From: Thalassotalea euphylliae
Lineage (GTDB): Bacteria; Pseudomonadota; Gammaproteobacteria; Enterobacterales; Alteromonadaceae
DNA: 64,000 bases
Assembly (NCBI RefSeq): GCF_003390335.1
Contig: NZ_QUOU01000001.1
Location: 4,464,001 to 4,528,000 of the forward strand
Direction of reading: 5' to 3'
In this document: piece after piece, positions 36,066 through 44,994 of the stretch
Numbering within the stretch: the first letter of the stretch is position 1
How the letters are laid out: every line of letters starts with the position of its first letter
Notes under the pieces: model-generated
The model's database searches: none
What the model saw: the letters and a program-made list of their open reading frames with translations, nothing else
What the model was told of the DNA's origin: nothing
Position numbers and translations under genes: made by a program

Positions 36066-37103
36066 GTGGCAAAAGCAAAAAAACTGACCAAAGGGCAAGC
36101 GCGCCGAATTCGAGCGAATCAAGCTAAAAAGCTTCGCAACAAAGCGGAAGAAATTCAATGGCAAGACGAAGAGTTGGGAGCGCCAGAGCAAGGGGTTGTG
36201 ATCAGCCGTTTTGGCCAACATGCCGATATTGAAAATGCCGAGGGCAACACTTTTCGCTGTAACATCCGCCGCGGCGTAGATTCACTGGTTTGTGGCGACA
36301 AGGTAATGTTTCGCCAAGGCAAGTCGTCTGAGCATACAGTTTCTGGTGTGATTGAAGCGGTTCACGAACGCAGTTCGGCGTTAAGTCGCCCTGATGTTTA
36401 CGATGGCTTAAAACCTGTCGCAGCCAACATTAGCCAAATCATTATTGTCACTACCGTACTACCGGCCTTTAACCCTGACATTATCGATCGCTATATTGTT
36501 GCTTGCGTGCAAACTGGCATTAAGCCAGTAATTTTGATGAACAAAGCGGACTTGATCGACGAAGACTTGGCTGAAATCGTTGAAGAACAACTCGATATTT
36601 ATCGCGATATTGGTTACCAAGTACTATACGCCAGTAGCGAATCTGGTAGTGGTATTGATGAATTAAGAGCACAATTGGCGGACGAAACCAGTATTTTTGT
36701 CGGTCAATCTGGGGTCGGAAAATCGACTCTCGTGAATACTTTAATGCCTGAACTTGGTTTATTAACGAAACAAGTGTCTGAAAACTCAGGATTGGGGCAA
36801 CACACCACAACGGTGGCGCGTTTATATCATTTCGAACAAGGTGGCGACCTAATTGACTCGCCAGGTATACGCGAATTTGGTTTGTGGCATTTAAGCCCAG
36901 AGCAAGTGGCCGACGGCTTTATTGAATTTGACGATTACTTAGGCACGTGTAAATTCCGTGATTGTAAACACGTTAACGACCCAGGTTGCGCGCTTATTGC
37001 GGCGGTACAAGATGGTGATATCCACCCAGAGCGGTTGGCGAGCTTTCAACGTATTGTCGAGAGCCTATCGAGCAATACCTTAACCACGCGTTTTAAAGAT
37101 TAA
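36066..37103 (+). CDS. rsgA: small ribosomal subunit biogenesis GTPase RsgA
   Basis: Circularly permuted GTPase checking late 30S maturation. The start taken is GTG at 36066, giving (M)AKAKKLTKGQARRIRANQ, the family N-terminus; an upstream GTG at 36003 lies before the inferred transcript start. 345 aa: OB fold with VVISRFGQHADIE, permuted G4 MNKADL, G1 GQSGVGKST, G3 DSPGIREF and the zinc site CKFRDCKHVNDPGC. Followed 48 bp later by psd, the usual order orn/rsgA/psd. Confidence 0.93.
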   Translation: MAKAKKLTKGQARRIRANQAKKLRNKAEEIQWQDEELGAPEQGVVISRFGQHADIENAEGNTFRCNIRRGVDSLVCGDKVMFRQGKSSEHTVSGVIEAVHERSSALSRPDVYDGLKPVAANISQIIIVTTVLPAFNPDIIDRYIVACVQTGIKPVILMNKADLIDEDLAEIVEEQLDIYRDIGYQVLYASSESGSGIDELRAQLADETSIFVGQSGVGKSTLVNTLMPELGLLTKQVSENSGLGQHTTTVARLYHFEQGGDLIDSPGIREFGLWHLSPEQVADGFIEFDDYLGTCKFRDCKHVNDPGCALIAAVQDGDIHPERLASFQRIVESLSSNTLTTRFKD

Positions 37104-37151
37104 GCTAAGCCATTTAAAAACGAACAAACAAGAAGTAACGAGGAAAACTCA

Positions 37152-38039
37152 GTGATAGACAAAATCAAAATTGCCTTTCAATACCTATTGCCCAAGCATG
37201 GCATTTCGCGCTTGGTAGGTAAATTTGCCGCCGCTGAAGCGGGCTGGTTCACTACGCAGGCAATTAAGCACTTTATCAAGGCTTACGACATTAACATGGA
37301 TGAGGCCAAATTAAAGCGCCCAGAAGATTTTGCCACGTTTAACGACTTCTTTACCCGCGAGTTAGAAGACGGTGCGCGCACTATTGACGACAACCCAATG
37401 ACCTTGTGCTACCCAGTAGATGGCACCATTAGCCAACAAGGAGACATTGAGCAAGGCCAGCTAATCCAAGCTAAAGGCTTTAACTACAGCCTAGAATCAC
37501 TATTAGGTGGTGACTCAAAAACGGCAGCCCCGTTCCAAAACGGTAAATTCAGCTGTATCTACCTAGCACCAAAAGACTACCATCGCATTCACATGCCGAT
37601 GGACGCCACCTTGCGCGAAATGATTTACGTGCCGGGCGAGCTATTTTCAGTCAACCCATTAACCGCTAATAATGTCCCTAATTTATTTGCCCGTAACGAG
37701 CGTGTGGTAACCATATTTGATACACCGCATGGCTCACTTGCTATGGTACTAGTGGGCGCGACGATTGTTGCCAGTATCGAAACCACCTGGGCGGGTACGA
37801 TCACACCACCAGCTGGCAAGGACATTTTTAGATGGCAGTACCCTGCCGACGGCGCAGGTGCAATTAAGTTTAAAAAAGGCGACGAAATGGGGCGCTTTAA
37901 GCTCGGCTCAACGGTTGTTTCAACCTTCTCGCCCAATATGGTGGAGTTCAATAGTCAAGCGCACTCAGGCATGACAACACGCCTTGGCAAACACTATGCG
38001 GATGTTGTCACTAAAACAGTAGCAGAGCCAGCGGAATAG
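37152..38039 (+). CDS. psd: phosphatidylserine decarboxylase proenzyme
   Basis: Makes phosphatidylethanolamine at the inner membrane. 295 aa starting at GTG 37152 with GAGGAAA upstream. It keeps the FNDFFTRELEDGARTID block (about 63-79), YPVDGTISQQG, YHRIHMP and the self-cleavage site LGST in FKLGSTVVSTF (near residue 255), where the pyruvoyl group forms. Length fits the proenzyme. Confidence 0.96.
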   Translation: MIDKIKIAFQYLLPKHGISRLVGKFAAAEAGWFTTQAIKHFIKAYDINMDEAKLKRPEDFATFNDFFTRELEDGARTIDDNPMTLCYPVDGTISQQGDIEQGQLIQAKGFNYSLESLLGGDSKTAAPFQNGKFSCIYLAPKDYHRIHMPMDATLREMIYVPGELFSVNPLTANNVPNLFARNERVVTIFDTPHGSLAMVLVGATIVASIETTWAGTITPPAGKDIFRWQYPADGAGAIKFKKGDEMGRFKLGSTVVSTFSPNMVEFNSQAHSGMTTRLGKHYADVVTKTVAEPAE

Positions 38040-38105
38040 TAGCCCCCGGCTTAACTTGGATTTACCAAGCGTAGATTAACCAAACTAAAGATCAGGACGT
38101 TAGCG

Positions 38106-38894
38106 ATGCTAATTATTGCTCATCGAGGAGCCAGCGGTGAATTCCCTGAAAACACCCAAATTGCCTTTGAACAAGCGATAGCTCAGCACGCTGACGGTAT
38201 TGAATTAGACATTCAGTTCCACGCTGAATCGTCAGGCTGGTGGCTGATGCACGATGTATACGTGGATACCACCACCAATGGCCAAGGGCAACTGCAACGC
38301 CTACCAAGTGAAACGCTCGAAAACCTGCAGACACGTGATGGTGAACCTATACTGCAACTGCCGCAAGCACTCGCCATCATCCACGCACAAGACCAATCTA
38401 ATACTCCGGTTAACGCAACACAGCTCAATATCGAAGTAAAGATCTCAAGCGGAAACAGTAGCGAGTTAACTGAGATTGCCGAGCATTTAATTACCGAGCT
38501 AGCAAAAGCGGTAGCACAAGGGTTATGCACTTGGTCACAGCTGTTAATCTCGTCGTTTAATCACTGCTTTTTAGCGATAATTAAGCAACAACGCCCCAAT
38601 TTAGCCGTTGGTGCATTAATCGCTCACATCCCACATAATCTCGCCGAAGCAGCCCAGCTTCTAGGGGCTAAGAGTATTAATCCATGTATTGACTGCCTGA
38701 GCCAAGAGCTTGTCGACGATGCCCACCAACGCGGCCTGGCAGTTTGGGTTTACACCGTTGATCGCCCTCAAGACATCGAATTCTGCCAACAGATTGGTGT
38801 TGACGCTATTTTCACTAACTACCCAGAGCAAAGCCGAAAGCACCTGCAAGCGATCAGTGATACAGACGAAGTGGCGATAAACACTATTTCATAA
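38106..38894 (+). CDS. glycerophosphodiester phosphodiesterase
   Basis: GDPD-family hydrolase releasing glycerol-3-phosphate from phospholipid headgroup diesters. 262 aa with IAHRGASGEFPENT (residues 3-16) and GIELDIQF, the metal and substrate loop of the family, plus AVWVYTVDRPQDI near the end. No signal peptide, so it is probably cytosolic like UgpQ. It starts 66 bp after psd and is likely cotranscribed. Confidence 0.92.
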   Translation: MLIIAHRGASGEFPENTQIAFEQAIAQHADGIELDIQFHAESSGWWLMHDVYVDTTTNGQGQLQRLPSETLENLQTRDGEPILQLPQALAIIHAQDQSNTPVNATQLNIEVKISSGNSSELTEIAEHLITELAKAVAQGLCTWSQLLISSFNHCFLAIIKQQRPNLAVGALIAHIPHNLAEAAQLLGAKSINPCIDCLSQELVDDAHQRGLAVWVYTVDRPQDIEFCQQIGVDAIFTNYPEQSRKHLQAISDTDEVAINTIS

Positions 38895-38923
38895 AATAAT
38901 TTGCTCATTTATTCGGCAAAGGA

Positions 38924-38939
38924 TACGATTAATGTCGTA
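38924..38939. promoter_or_regulatory. candidate operator of the BlaI-type repressor
   Basis: Inverted repeat TACGA-N6-TCGTA (38924-38939), 60 bp before the BlaI-type start. BlaI/MecI operators are dyads built on TACA/TGTA half-sites, so this is a plausible variant, not a consensus match. Confidence 0.4.
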
Positions 38940-38998
38940 AATAAATATTTGCGATACATTTGTCATTGAGCAAAATTATAAAATGGAAGGAAGTTTAC

Positions 38999-39379
38999 AT
39001 GGCTAAAGATAAGTCAAGCATCAAGCCGACTGAAGCTGAGCTAACGTTACTCAACGTGTTATGGAAAATAGGCCCAGCAACGGTTCGACAGATACACGAA
39101 GCTGTTAGTGAAAGACAAAAAACCGGTTACACAACGGTATTAAAAATTTTGCAGATCATGCACGAGAAAGCCTTAGTTATTCGCGACGAAAGTAATCGTG
39201 CTCACGTATACGCGGCAGCAAACAGCGAGACGCAAACACAGTCATCACTGATCCACGATTTGATCAGCAAAGCCTTTGGCGGTTCAACATCAAAACTTGT
39301 GATGCGTGCGTTGAACGAATCGACTAGCAAGCAAGAAATCGAAGATATTCGCCAGCTATTAGACACATTGGATAAGTAG
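38999..39379 (+). CDS. BlaI/MecI-type winged-helix repressor
   Basis: 126-aa transcriptional regulator of the penicillinase-repressor family: TEAELTLLNVLWKIGPATVRQIHEAV (landmarks LTLLNVLW and GPATVRQI) followed by YTTVLKILQIMHEKALV. In the classic system a BlaR1 metalloprotease inactivates the repressor. ATG 38999 chosen for its AAGGAAG Shine-Dalgarno; an upstream ATG at 38960 adds 13 residues. The likely partner is the M56 peptidase 394 bp downstream. The target genes are unknown; no beta-lactamase gene is in the window. Confidence 0.9.
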   Translation: MAKDKSSIKPTEAELTLLNVLWKIGPATVRQIHEAVSERQKTGYTTVLKILQIMHEKALVIRDESNRAHVYAAANSETQTQSSLIHDLISKAFGGSTSKLVMRALNESTSKQEIEDIRQLLDTLDK

Positions 39380-39773
39380 CATTAACTATACTAAGTGCTC
39401 TATCCTAGTGTGGATTAACTAACTGTTTAGCATCGATCTATGCAGGCACTTCAATAGGCAATTAGTTCAACAGGCAAACACTTCAACAAGTGATAGGACA
39501 AAAGGCTAAACTAAAGCGCTGTCGCAAAGCTCTCTGACGTAAAGCGCAGGACTAAGACGATTGAAGCCGTACACAAATCGACAAGCAATTAGATTTGATT
39601 GACAATTAGCAGTAAAATCGCTTGCGGTTGGTGAATAGCTGTCTTCTCGTGAAACGAATTGAACCACACTTTTGCGGTTGACGTCATATCAAGTCATGAC
39701 GACTTGAGTAAAAAAGACTTATTCATCATTGGGCACATTCATTGGGCATAAACCTAAGCAGTTTTAACGCAAC
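39380..39773 (+). other. non-coding gap between repressor and M56 peptidase genes
   Basis: 394 bp with no supported gene. It contains an inverted repeat CGTCAT-N8-ATGACG (39682-39701) and the direct repeat CATTGGGCA near 39728 and 39742. The length argues against a simple two-gene operon and for a separate promoter before the peptidase. Confidence 0.5.
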
Positions 39774-41885
39774 ATGATTTTAGCACTAGCAACGAGTACC
39801 CCCGAACTACAAGCACTAACCCAAGTGCTAACGCTTACTTTGCTGCACTTTTTGTGGCAAGGCTTAGTGGTTGCAGGCGTACTAAAATTGGCGCTTTCAG
39901 TCATTGCGCTTCACCGCTCAAGGGTGCGCTATGGATTAACTTGCCTGGCAATGTTAGTCAACTTAGCCTTGCCTCTTATCACGTTCAGCTATTTTTACCA
40001 GCCACTGACGAACGCATTTGCTGCTGCTTCGAATACGATGCCGATTGCCCAATTTCAGCATGTGTTGCAGTATCAGCACGGCATAACTTGGTATAGTCAA
40101 AGCCTAGATTATCTCCCGCTTTTGTCATTCGCTTGGCTCACTTGCGTCGTATTTTTAACATGCAAGCTGTTGTTTGAAGTCACAACCACTGGTCGCCTCG
40201 CGCGTTACGACACCATAGCAACGGAGCCTAAGCTATTAGCGCGTTTTGATGAATTAGTGAAACAAATGGCGCTACCACGCACGCCGCGTTTAGTGATCTC
40301 ACTTAAAACACAAGTACCAATGGCAATTGGTTGGCTTAAACCTGTGGTATTAATGCCTGCACAAATGTTGATGGGGCTCAATCAAACCCAGCTCGAAATG
40401 TTATTACTGCACGAGCTTGCTCACATTCGACGTCATGATTATTTGGTGAATTTTTTACAAGCCTTGATTGAAATTTTACTGTTTTTTCATCCAGCCGTTA
40501 GCTGGGTTTCAAAGCAGATGCGACAAGAACGAGAATATTGTACTGACGATATGGCCGTTGCCCAATGCGGTAATGCCGTTGCCTATGCGCACACGCTAGC
40601 TGATACCGCGTCACTTTGCCAACATCATCGACATGACAGCATACCGGCAATGGCAATGGCTGCCTCTGGCGGCGACTTAAAAGCGCGAGTCGTGCGATTA
40701 GTTGATCATTCTTGTACGCACCAACCATCAACGGGGCGTTTACTCGCTGCACTCGTAGTGGTCAGTGGGCTATTCACACTTGGCGCAAAGCAAGTTGCGA
40801 CTTTGCCTTGGTTTGATGTAACTGGGATGGAAATAACCAAATATAACGAGCACCAGCTGAGTCATAATGCGGCTTATTTCAGCGAATCCCCTTTCAACGA
40901 ATCAAGGCTGCAACAGGGCTCGATTGCTGGGCAGCTGCTTGCGTTTCCCAATTGGTCATCGAAAATGAGCAACCGCTCTGGTGAACAACTCCATAACCCA
41001 TCGAATGCTGCCCTAAATTCGGATTCAATAGCGCTAAACACTATACCGCGCTATGAACATACATCGCTAGCGGCTGCTATTAACAGCATTGATCAATTTT
41101 CTAATGAAAGTAGTTATTCAAGACAAGAATTTTCGGCTAATGATCAGTCTGAGCAGGCAAGCATTGCGACAACTAATGAGTTACTCAAACCAAATGTTGA
41201 TCGCTGGCAAAGCTCACGCATACAAGCAAAAGAGTTACTCGCTGCTCAAGCCAACACTGAACAAAATAATACGGCTATTTCCCAGTCTCTCTCACCGTCT
41301 GTTGCTGAAACGTTAACGAGTGAAACAGAGAATGAAATTGCTTTAGTCAGTGTGCCTCAAAATCATACTACAGGTAAGTTTGAAGCAAACGTAACGCTTG
41401 ATGCAGGGCCGATTGCAAAGCCAGCAGCGGGCATTGCAGGTGAAAGTTATACGCACAGTCGCAGCAGTGCGAGTGAGTATAACGTTTTAGATAAAATCGC
41501 CAGCACTGGCGCAAGCGTTCATCAAGATTTGTTTGACGTGCCAGAATCGAAGGTTAGCCTGTTCGAGCAGCGCTATCAAAGTGCTCCTCGCCAGCAATTA
41601 GAGTCAATTTTTAGCACGCAACCTGCGAAGCTGATGTCAGCGATAGACCCTCGATATCCCTCGGTCGCCAAGCGCAAAGGCATTGAGCTAGACGTACAAG
41701 TTAACTTTACCGTTGACGAGTTTGGCCGTGTCACCAATATTGAATTTGAGCAGCAGAGTAAACTCGGTTATTTTCGCTCGGCGATTATCAGCGCCATTAA
41801 ACAGTGGCGCTTTGAGCCGGCTCTGAACAACGGTGAGCCGGTCGACAGTAAAATGTCAAAAATCTTCTCATTTAGTATGAGCTAG
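39774..41885 (+). CDS. M56 (BlaR1-like) membrane metallopeptidase with C-terminal TonB domain
   Basis: 703 aa. N-terminal half: membrane segments near 15-45, 52-75, 112-136 and 306-325, with the zinc-protease motif HELAH at about 213-217 followed by RREYCTDD-like EREYCTDDMAV near 250. Then a long Ser/Asn/Gln-rich linker (about 340-600). The last 85 residues form a TonB C-terminal domain: IDPRYPSVAKRKGIE, VNFTVDEFGRVTNIEF and AIKQWRFEPA. It lacks the penicillin-binding sensor of true BlaR1, so the signal, if any, is different. Probable partner of the BlaI-type repressor at 38999. Its end overlaps the convergent Spy-like gene by 4 bp. Confidence 0.88.
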   Translation: MILALATSTPELQALTQVLTLTLLHFLWQGLVVAGVLKLALSVIALHRSRVRYGLTCLAMLVNLALPLITFSYFYQPLTNAFAAASNTMPIAQFQHVLQYQHGITWYSQSLDYLPLLSFAWLTCVVFLTCKLLFEVTTTGRLARYDTIATEPKLLARFDELVKQMALPRTPRLVISLKTQVPMAIGWLKPVVLMPAQMLMGLNQTQLEMLLLHELAHIRRHDYLVNFLQALIEILLFFHPAVSWVSKQMRQEREYCTDDMAVAQCGNAVAYAHTLADTASLCQHHRHDSIPAMAMAASGGDLKARVVRLVDHSCTHQPSTGRLLAALVVVSGLFTLGAKQVATLPWFDVTGMEITKYNEHQLSHNAAYFSESPFNESRLQQGSIAGQLLAFPNWSSKMSNRSGEQLHNPSNAALNSDSIALNTIPRYEHTSLAAAINSIDQFSNESSYSRQEFSANDQSEQASIATTNELLKPNVDRWQSSRIQAKELLAAQANTEQNNTAISQSLSPSVAETLTSETENEIALVSVPQNHTTGKFEANVTLDAGPIAKPAAGIAGESYTHSRSSASEYNVLDKIASTGASVHQDLFDVPESKVSLFEQRYQSAPRQQLESIFSTQPAKLMSAIDPRYPSVAKRKGIELDVQVNFTVDEFGRVTNIEFEQQSKLGYFRSAIISAIKQWRFEPALNNGEPVDSKMSKIFSFSMS

Positions 41886-42451
41886 CCGTCATTGTGTGAG
41901 CGTCTCGCTTTGCGCTTTTCCTGAAACGCTTGCCATTTGGCTTGCTGCTCTGGCGTCAATACTTGAAAAATCGCGTGGCGGGTTTTCGCTTTTTGCAGTG
42001 CTAACTGGGCAAAGGTATCTTGGTACTGCTGATACGATGCCGTGAACGCCGCTTCGTCAAACTCGCTAGCGACTTGCTGGCTTTTTACTTGCGCTTTGAA
42101 TGCTTCGAGTTGCGTACGCAGCGTTTCGTTATCTGATTTACTTTGGCTGCGAATCGCTTTAATTTGCGTGACTTGTTCGTCACTCAGCTCAAGGTAGCGT
42201 TTCATTTTCTTTAGCATTTTGGCACTGTGATGACCTTTCATCGCACGATGAGCCTTTCTGTCATGATGCTCGTGACTAGCGGTTGCTTCATTGCTATGGC
42301 TATACGCCGCTGGCGCTGCTAACACACCAAGTGTCGCAACTGTAGCGATCATTTTCGTCAGCATGGCGCGCTTTAACACTGGCTTGTTTAGTTTGTCTAG
42401 CTTGTTTAGCTTAGCGGCATTCAACGTTTGGGCTTGGTTAGTGCTGGTCAT
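41882..42451 (-). CDS. Spy/CpxP-family periplasmic protein
   Basis: 189 aa with a signal peptide (hydrophobic stretch MIATVATLGVLAAPAAYS near 33-50, after an unusually long basic N-region) and a His-rich mature start. Two LTxxQ-type motifs are present: LELSDEQVTQIKAIR (about 92-106) and LTPEQQAKWQAF (about 166-177). Spy/CpxP proteins are cradle-like chaperones; CpxP also holds CpxA off. Divergent from the cpxRA pair, with CpxR-type sites between, which points to CpxP. GAGAGGA precedes the ATG. Confidence 0.87.
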   Translation of the reverse strand: MTSTNQAQTLNAAKLNKLDKLNKPVLKRAMLTKMIATVATLGVLAAPAAYSHSNEATASHEHHDRKAHRAMKGHHSAKMLKKMKRYLELSDEQVTQIKAIRSQSKSDNETLRTQLEAFKAQVKSQQVASEFDEAAFTASYQQYQDTFAQLALQKAKTRHAIFQVLTPEQQAKWQAFQEKRKARRSHNDG

Positions 42452-42507
42452 AATATTCCTCTCAATTCATTCCAATCAACGTTCAAATTCAGTATAAGAA
42501 CTGCAAT

Positions 42508-42543
42508 GCAAAGATGCGCAAAGCCATTGTAAAGGTGTGTAAA
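42508..42543. promoter_or_regulatory. CpxR-type binding sites, four phased half-sites
   Basis: GTAAA-N5-GTAAA (42529-42543) is a perfect match to the E. coli CpxR consensus. Just upstream is GCAAA-N5-GCAAA (42508-42522), giving four half-sites spaced 10, 11 and 10 bp, about one helical turn each. Located in the 231-bp divergent region between the cpxP-like and cpxR-like genes. Confidence 0.75.
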
Positions 42544-42682
42544 GATCTCAATCGCTGCTTTAATAACCTGATAAAATGCGAACCTATGAACCCAAATGGT
42601 GCCAATTGGTATTGTGCATCGCTGCATGCTGAATAATCTGGAAAGCAGACGTTAACAAACCAAGAGTGAACGCCTAAACGCT

Positions 42683-43384
42683 ATGACAAAACACATTTTA
42701 ATTATTGATGACGATATTGAACTAAGTGAACTACTGAGCAGTTACCTGTCAGCAGAAGGCTTTACCATCACGTGTCGTCATGATGGTGCTAGTGGCCTAG
42801 CTAAAGCTTTTGATCAAGATATTGATTTGATTTTATTAGATGTGATGATGCCCAAACTCAATGGTTTTGACGTATTAAAAGCCTTGGGAGGTAAACACAG
42901 CATTCCGATCTTAATGTTGACGGCAAAGGGCGATGACAGTGACCGTATACTCGGCTTAGAGCTGGGCGCCGACGATTACTTACCTAAGCCATTTCATCAC
43001 CAAGAGCTGCTCGCCAGAATTAAAGCGATTTTTAGGCGCATTGATATCACCAAGCAACACACAGGCAACAGCAGCTTGCTTAATATTAATGATGTTGTCA
43101 TCGACAACGCGACACGCCAAGTCAAATGTGCTGACCACCTGTTAGAGCTAACCGGCACCGAGTTTGAAATTTTATTCGAATTGATGAGTCAACACAGTGT
43201 GATTGTCAGTAAAGAGCAACTGTCACAACACGTACTGGGACGAAAGCTAAGCCCTTTTGATCGCAGTATCGACATGCACGTGAGTAATATTCGCCGTAAA
43301 ATTAGCCAATATGCCAGCGACGACAAAATTAAAACCGTACGCGGTGCTGGCTATATATTCCTAGCCGGAGACAAGCTTGATTAA
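42683..43384 (+). CDS. cpxR: CpxR-like response regulator (OmpR family)
   Basis: 233 aa. Receiver domain with acidic pocket DDD (about 9-11), phospho-acceptor aspartate in LILLDVMMPKLNGFDV (about 49-64), and lysine in YLPKPFHHQE. C-terminal winged helix with LTGTEFEILFELM and VSNIRRKI. Gene order cpxP < > cpxRA and the GTAAA sites upstream support the CpxR assignment. The kinase gene overlaps its end by 8 bp. Confidence 0.9.
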   Translation: MTKHILIIDDDIELSELLSSYLSAEGFTITCRHDGASGLAKAFDQDIDLILLDVMMPKLNGFDVLKALGGKHSIPILMLTAKGDDSDRILGLELGADDYLPKPFHHQELLARIKAIFRRIDITKQHTGNSSLLNINDVVIDNATRQVKCADHLLELTGTEFEILFELMSQHSVIVSKEQLSQHVLGRKLSPFDRSIDMHVSNIRRKISQYASDDKIKTVRGAGYIFLAGDKLD

Positions 43385-44798
43385 TCCTGCTCAGGCCTCA
43401 GTATTCACGTCCGTTAAACGCCACCTAAGCTCGATCAAGGTTAAACTGTTTCTGTGGTTTTGGTTAGTCACCATCTGTGCCATTGCTGCAACGCGTTTTG
43501 TCTCCATTCAACTGAGTCAGCAATACATCGAAATCGCGACCGATAAAGGTGATTTACAGCGGCTAACGCGTATCACCGAAATTATCGAGCGGGCACAACC
43601 CGCCAATCTCGCCAAGTTTATTCACAATAGTCGCCACCGTCGCAACAAGCGCAGTTTTAAGTACTTGATGTTAAAGCCGTTAAACAATAACCAGCCAGTA
43701 ATTGGCGGCCATCCAGAACATCCCTATGTTAACGAGTTTATTCAGGCCAATATTTTCAGCGAGAAACAAACCTGGATTTTCCCTCATTCTCAAATCACCG
43801 GGCCGTTGACACTTGACGTTAACGGCCAGCAATACTTGGCCTTTTACAAACGCCATACCAGTCGCTTTCGCACGCTCGGCTTTTTTATGCAACAGCTACC
43901 TTACTGGGCAAGAATTGGCACACCTGTCATCGTTAGTTTTGCCTTGTGCTGGCTGCTGGCGCGTTCATTGAGTCGACCGCTTTCAAATATCACCAAAGTC
44001 GCGGATCGCTTTGGACAAGGGGATTTAGCCATACGGGTGGAAAATGACGACAAGCGCAGTGACGAGCTCGGAACGTTGGCTCAAGCGTTTAATCAAATGG
44101 CAGATAAGTTGTCTGACAATGTGTCGGCACATCAGCGATTATTAGGTGATGTATCCCATGAACTGCGCTCCCCACTGACCCGCTTACAAATGGCGTTGGC
44201 ATTGGCACAAAAACACAAAGACGATGCTGAAACACTTGAACAATACATCCAGCGCAGTGAACGAGAAGTCGCTCGTTTAGACGAGATGATCGAACACGTG
44301 TTAACCCTATCTCGACTAGAAAATAGCGCTCAAGCGATCACCAAGCAGCCTTGCAACTTAACTCCCTTGTTAACTCACTTAGTCGACGATGGTAACTTTC
44401 TGGGACAAGACAAACAGATCACTATTTCACTGACTGCAAACGGCAATCCTCAGTTGGAGCTGGACGAAACGCTGATCGCCAGTGCGGTTGGCAATATTAT
44501 TTGCAACGCCATCAAGTATGCACCTTCGAATAGCGCGGTTGTCGTTGAACTTGATGAGCAAAAAACGCATGTCACCCTCAGCATTAGCGATCAGGGCAAC
44601 GGCGTACCTGAACTAGCACTGAGCAAACTCTTTGACCCATTTTATCGCGTCGCGAGTGCGCGCGATCGGTTAACCGGTGGCACCGGATTGGGCCTGGCAA
44701 TAGCCAAGCAAGCAGTGGTTGCTCACCGAGGGGAGATTAGCGCCAGTAACAATGCTGACGGCGGCCTAACAGTGACGATAACCTTGCCTAAGCCTTAG
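43377..44798 (+). CDS. cpxA: CpxA-like sensor histidine kinase
   Basis: 473 aa from a TTG at 43377, supported by GGAG six nt upstream and by the lack of any ATG before the first membrane segment. Membrane spans near 22-40 and 180-197 frame a periplasmic sensor domain. HAMP domain (about 198-250), phosphorylated histidine in DVSHELRSPLTRLQM, then N box NAIKYAPS and G boxes DQGNGVPE and GGTGLGLAI. All catalytic boxes are intact, unlike the large kinase-like protein at 29268. Confidence 0.9.
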   Translation: MINPAQASVFTSVKRHLSSIKVKLFLWFWLVTICAIAATRFVSIQLSQQYIEIATDKGDLQRLTRITEIIERAQPANLAKFIHNSRHRRNKRSFKYLMLKPLNNNQPVIGGHPEHPYVNEFIQANIFSEKQTWIFPHSQITGPLTLDVNGQQYLAFYKRHTSRFRTLGFFMQQLPYWARIGTPVIVSFALCWLLARSLSRPLSNITKVADRFGQGDLAIRVENDDKRSDELGTLAQAFNQMADKLSDNVSAHQRLLGDVSHELRSPLTRLQMALALAQKHKDDAETLEQYIQRSEREVARLDEMIEHVLTLSRLENSAQAITKQPCNLTPLLTHLVDDGNFLGQDKQITISLTANGNPQLELDETLIASAVGNIICNAIKYAPSNSAVVVELDEQKTHVTLSISDQGNGVPELALSKLFDPFYRVASARDRLTGGTGLGLAIAKQAVVAHRGEISASNNADGGLTVTITLPKP

Positions 44799-44994
44799 GC
44801 TAACCAGAGATCACATTAACGCAAGTAATAGCACATAAAAGCACATAAAAGCGGGGCGATAATTTCGGTGTACGGCTGATGGCGAAACAGCTAATAAAAC
44901 ATAACTTAGCCCAACGAAATTAACTCCTACTATGCTGTTATTTTCAGCGGAATTGCGTACCATAGTCCAAGCATCTCAAGATATTAATAACAAT

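Noticed and set aside
43377..43384. Overlap of cpxR and cpxA as a sequencing artefact
   Set aside because: The TTG start has a well-placed GGAG, and short overlaps are normal for such pairs.
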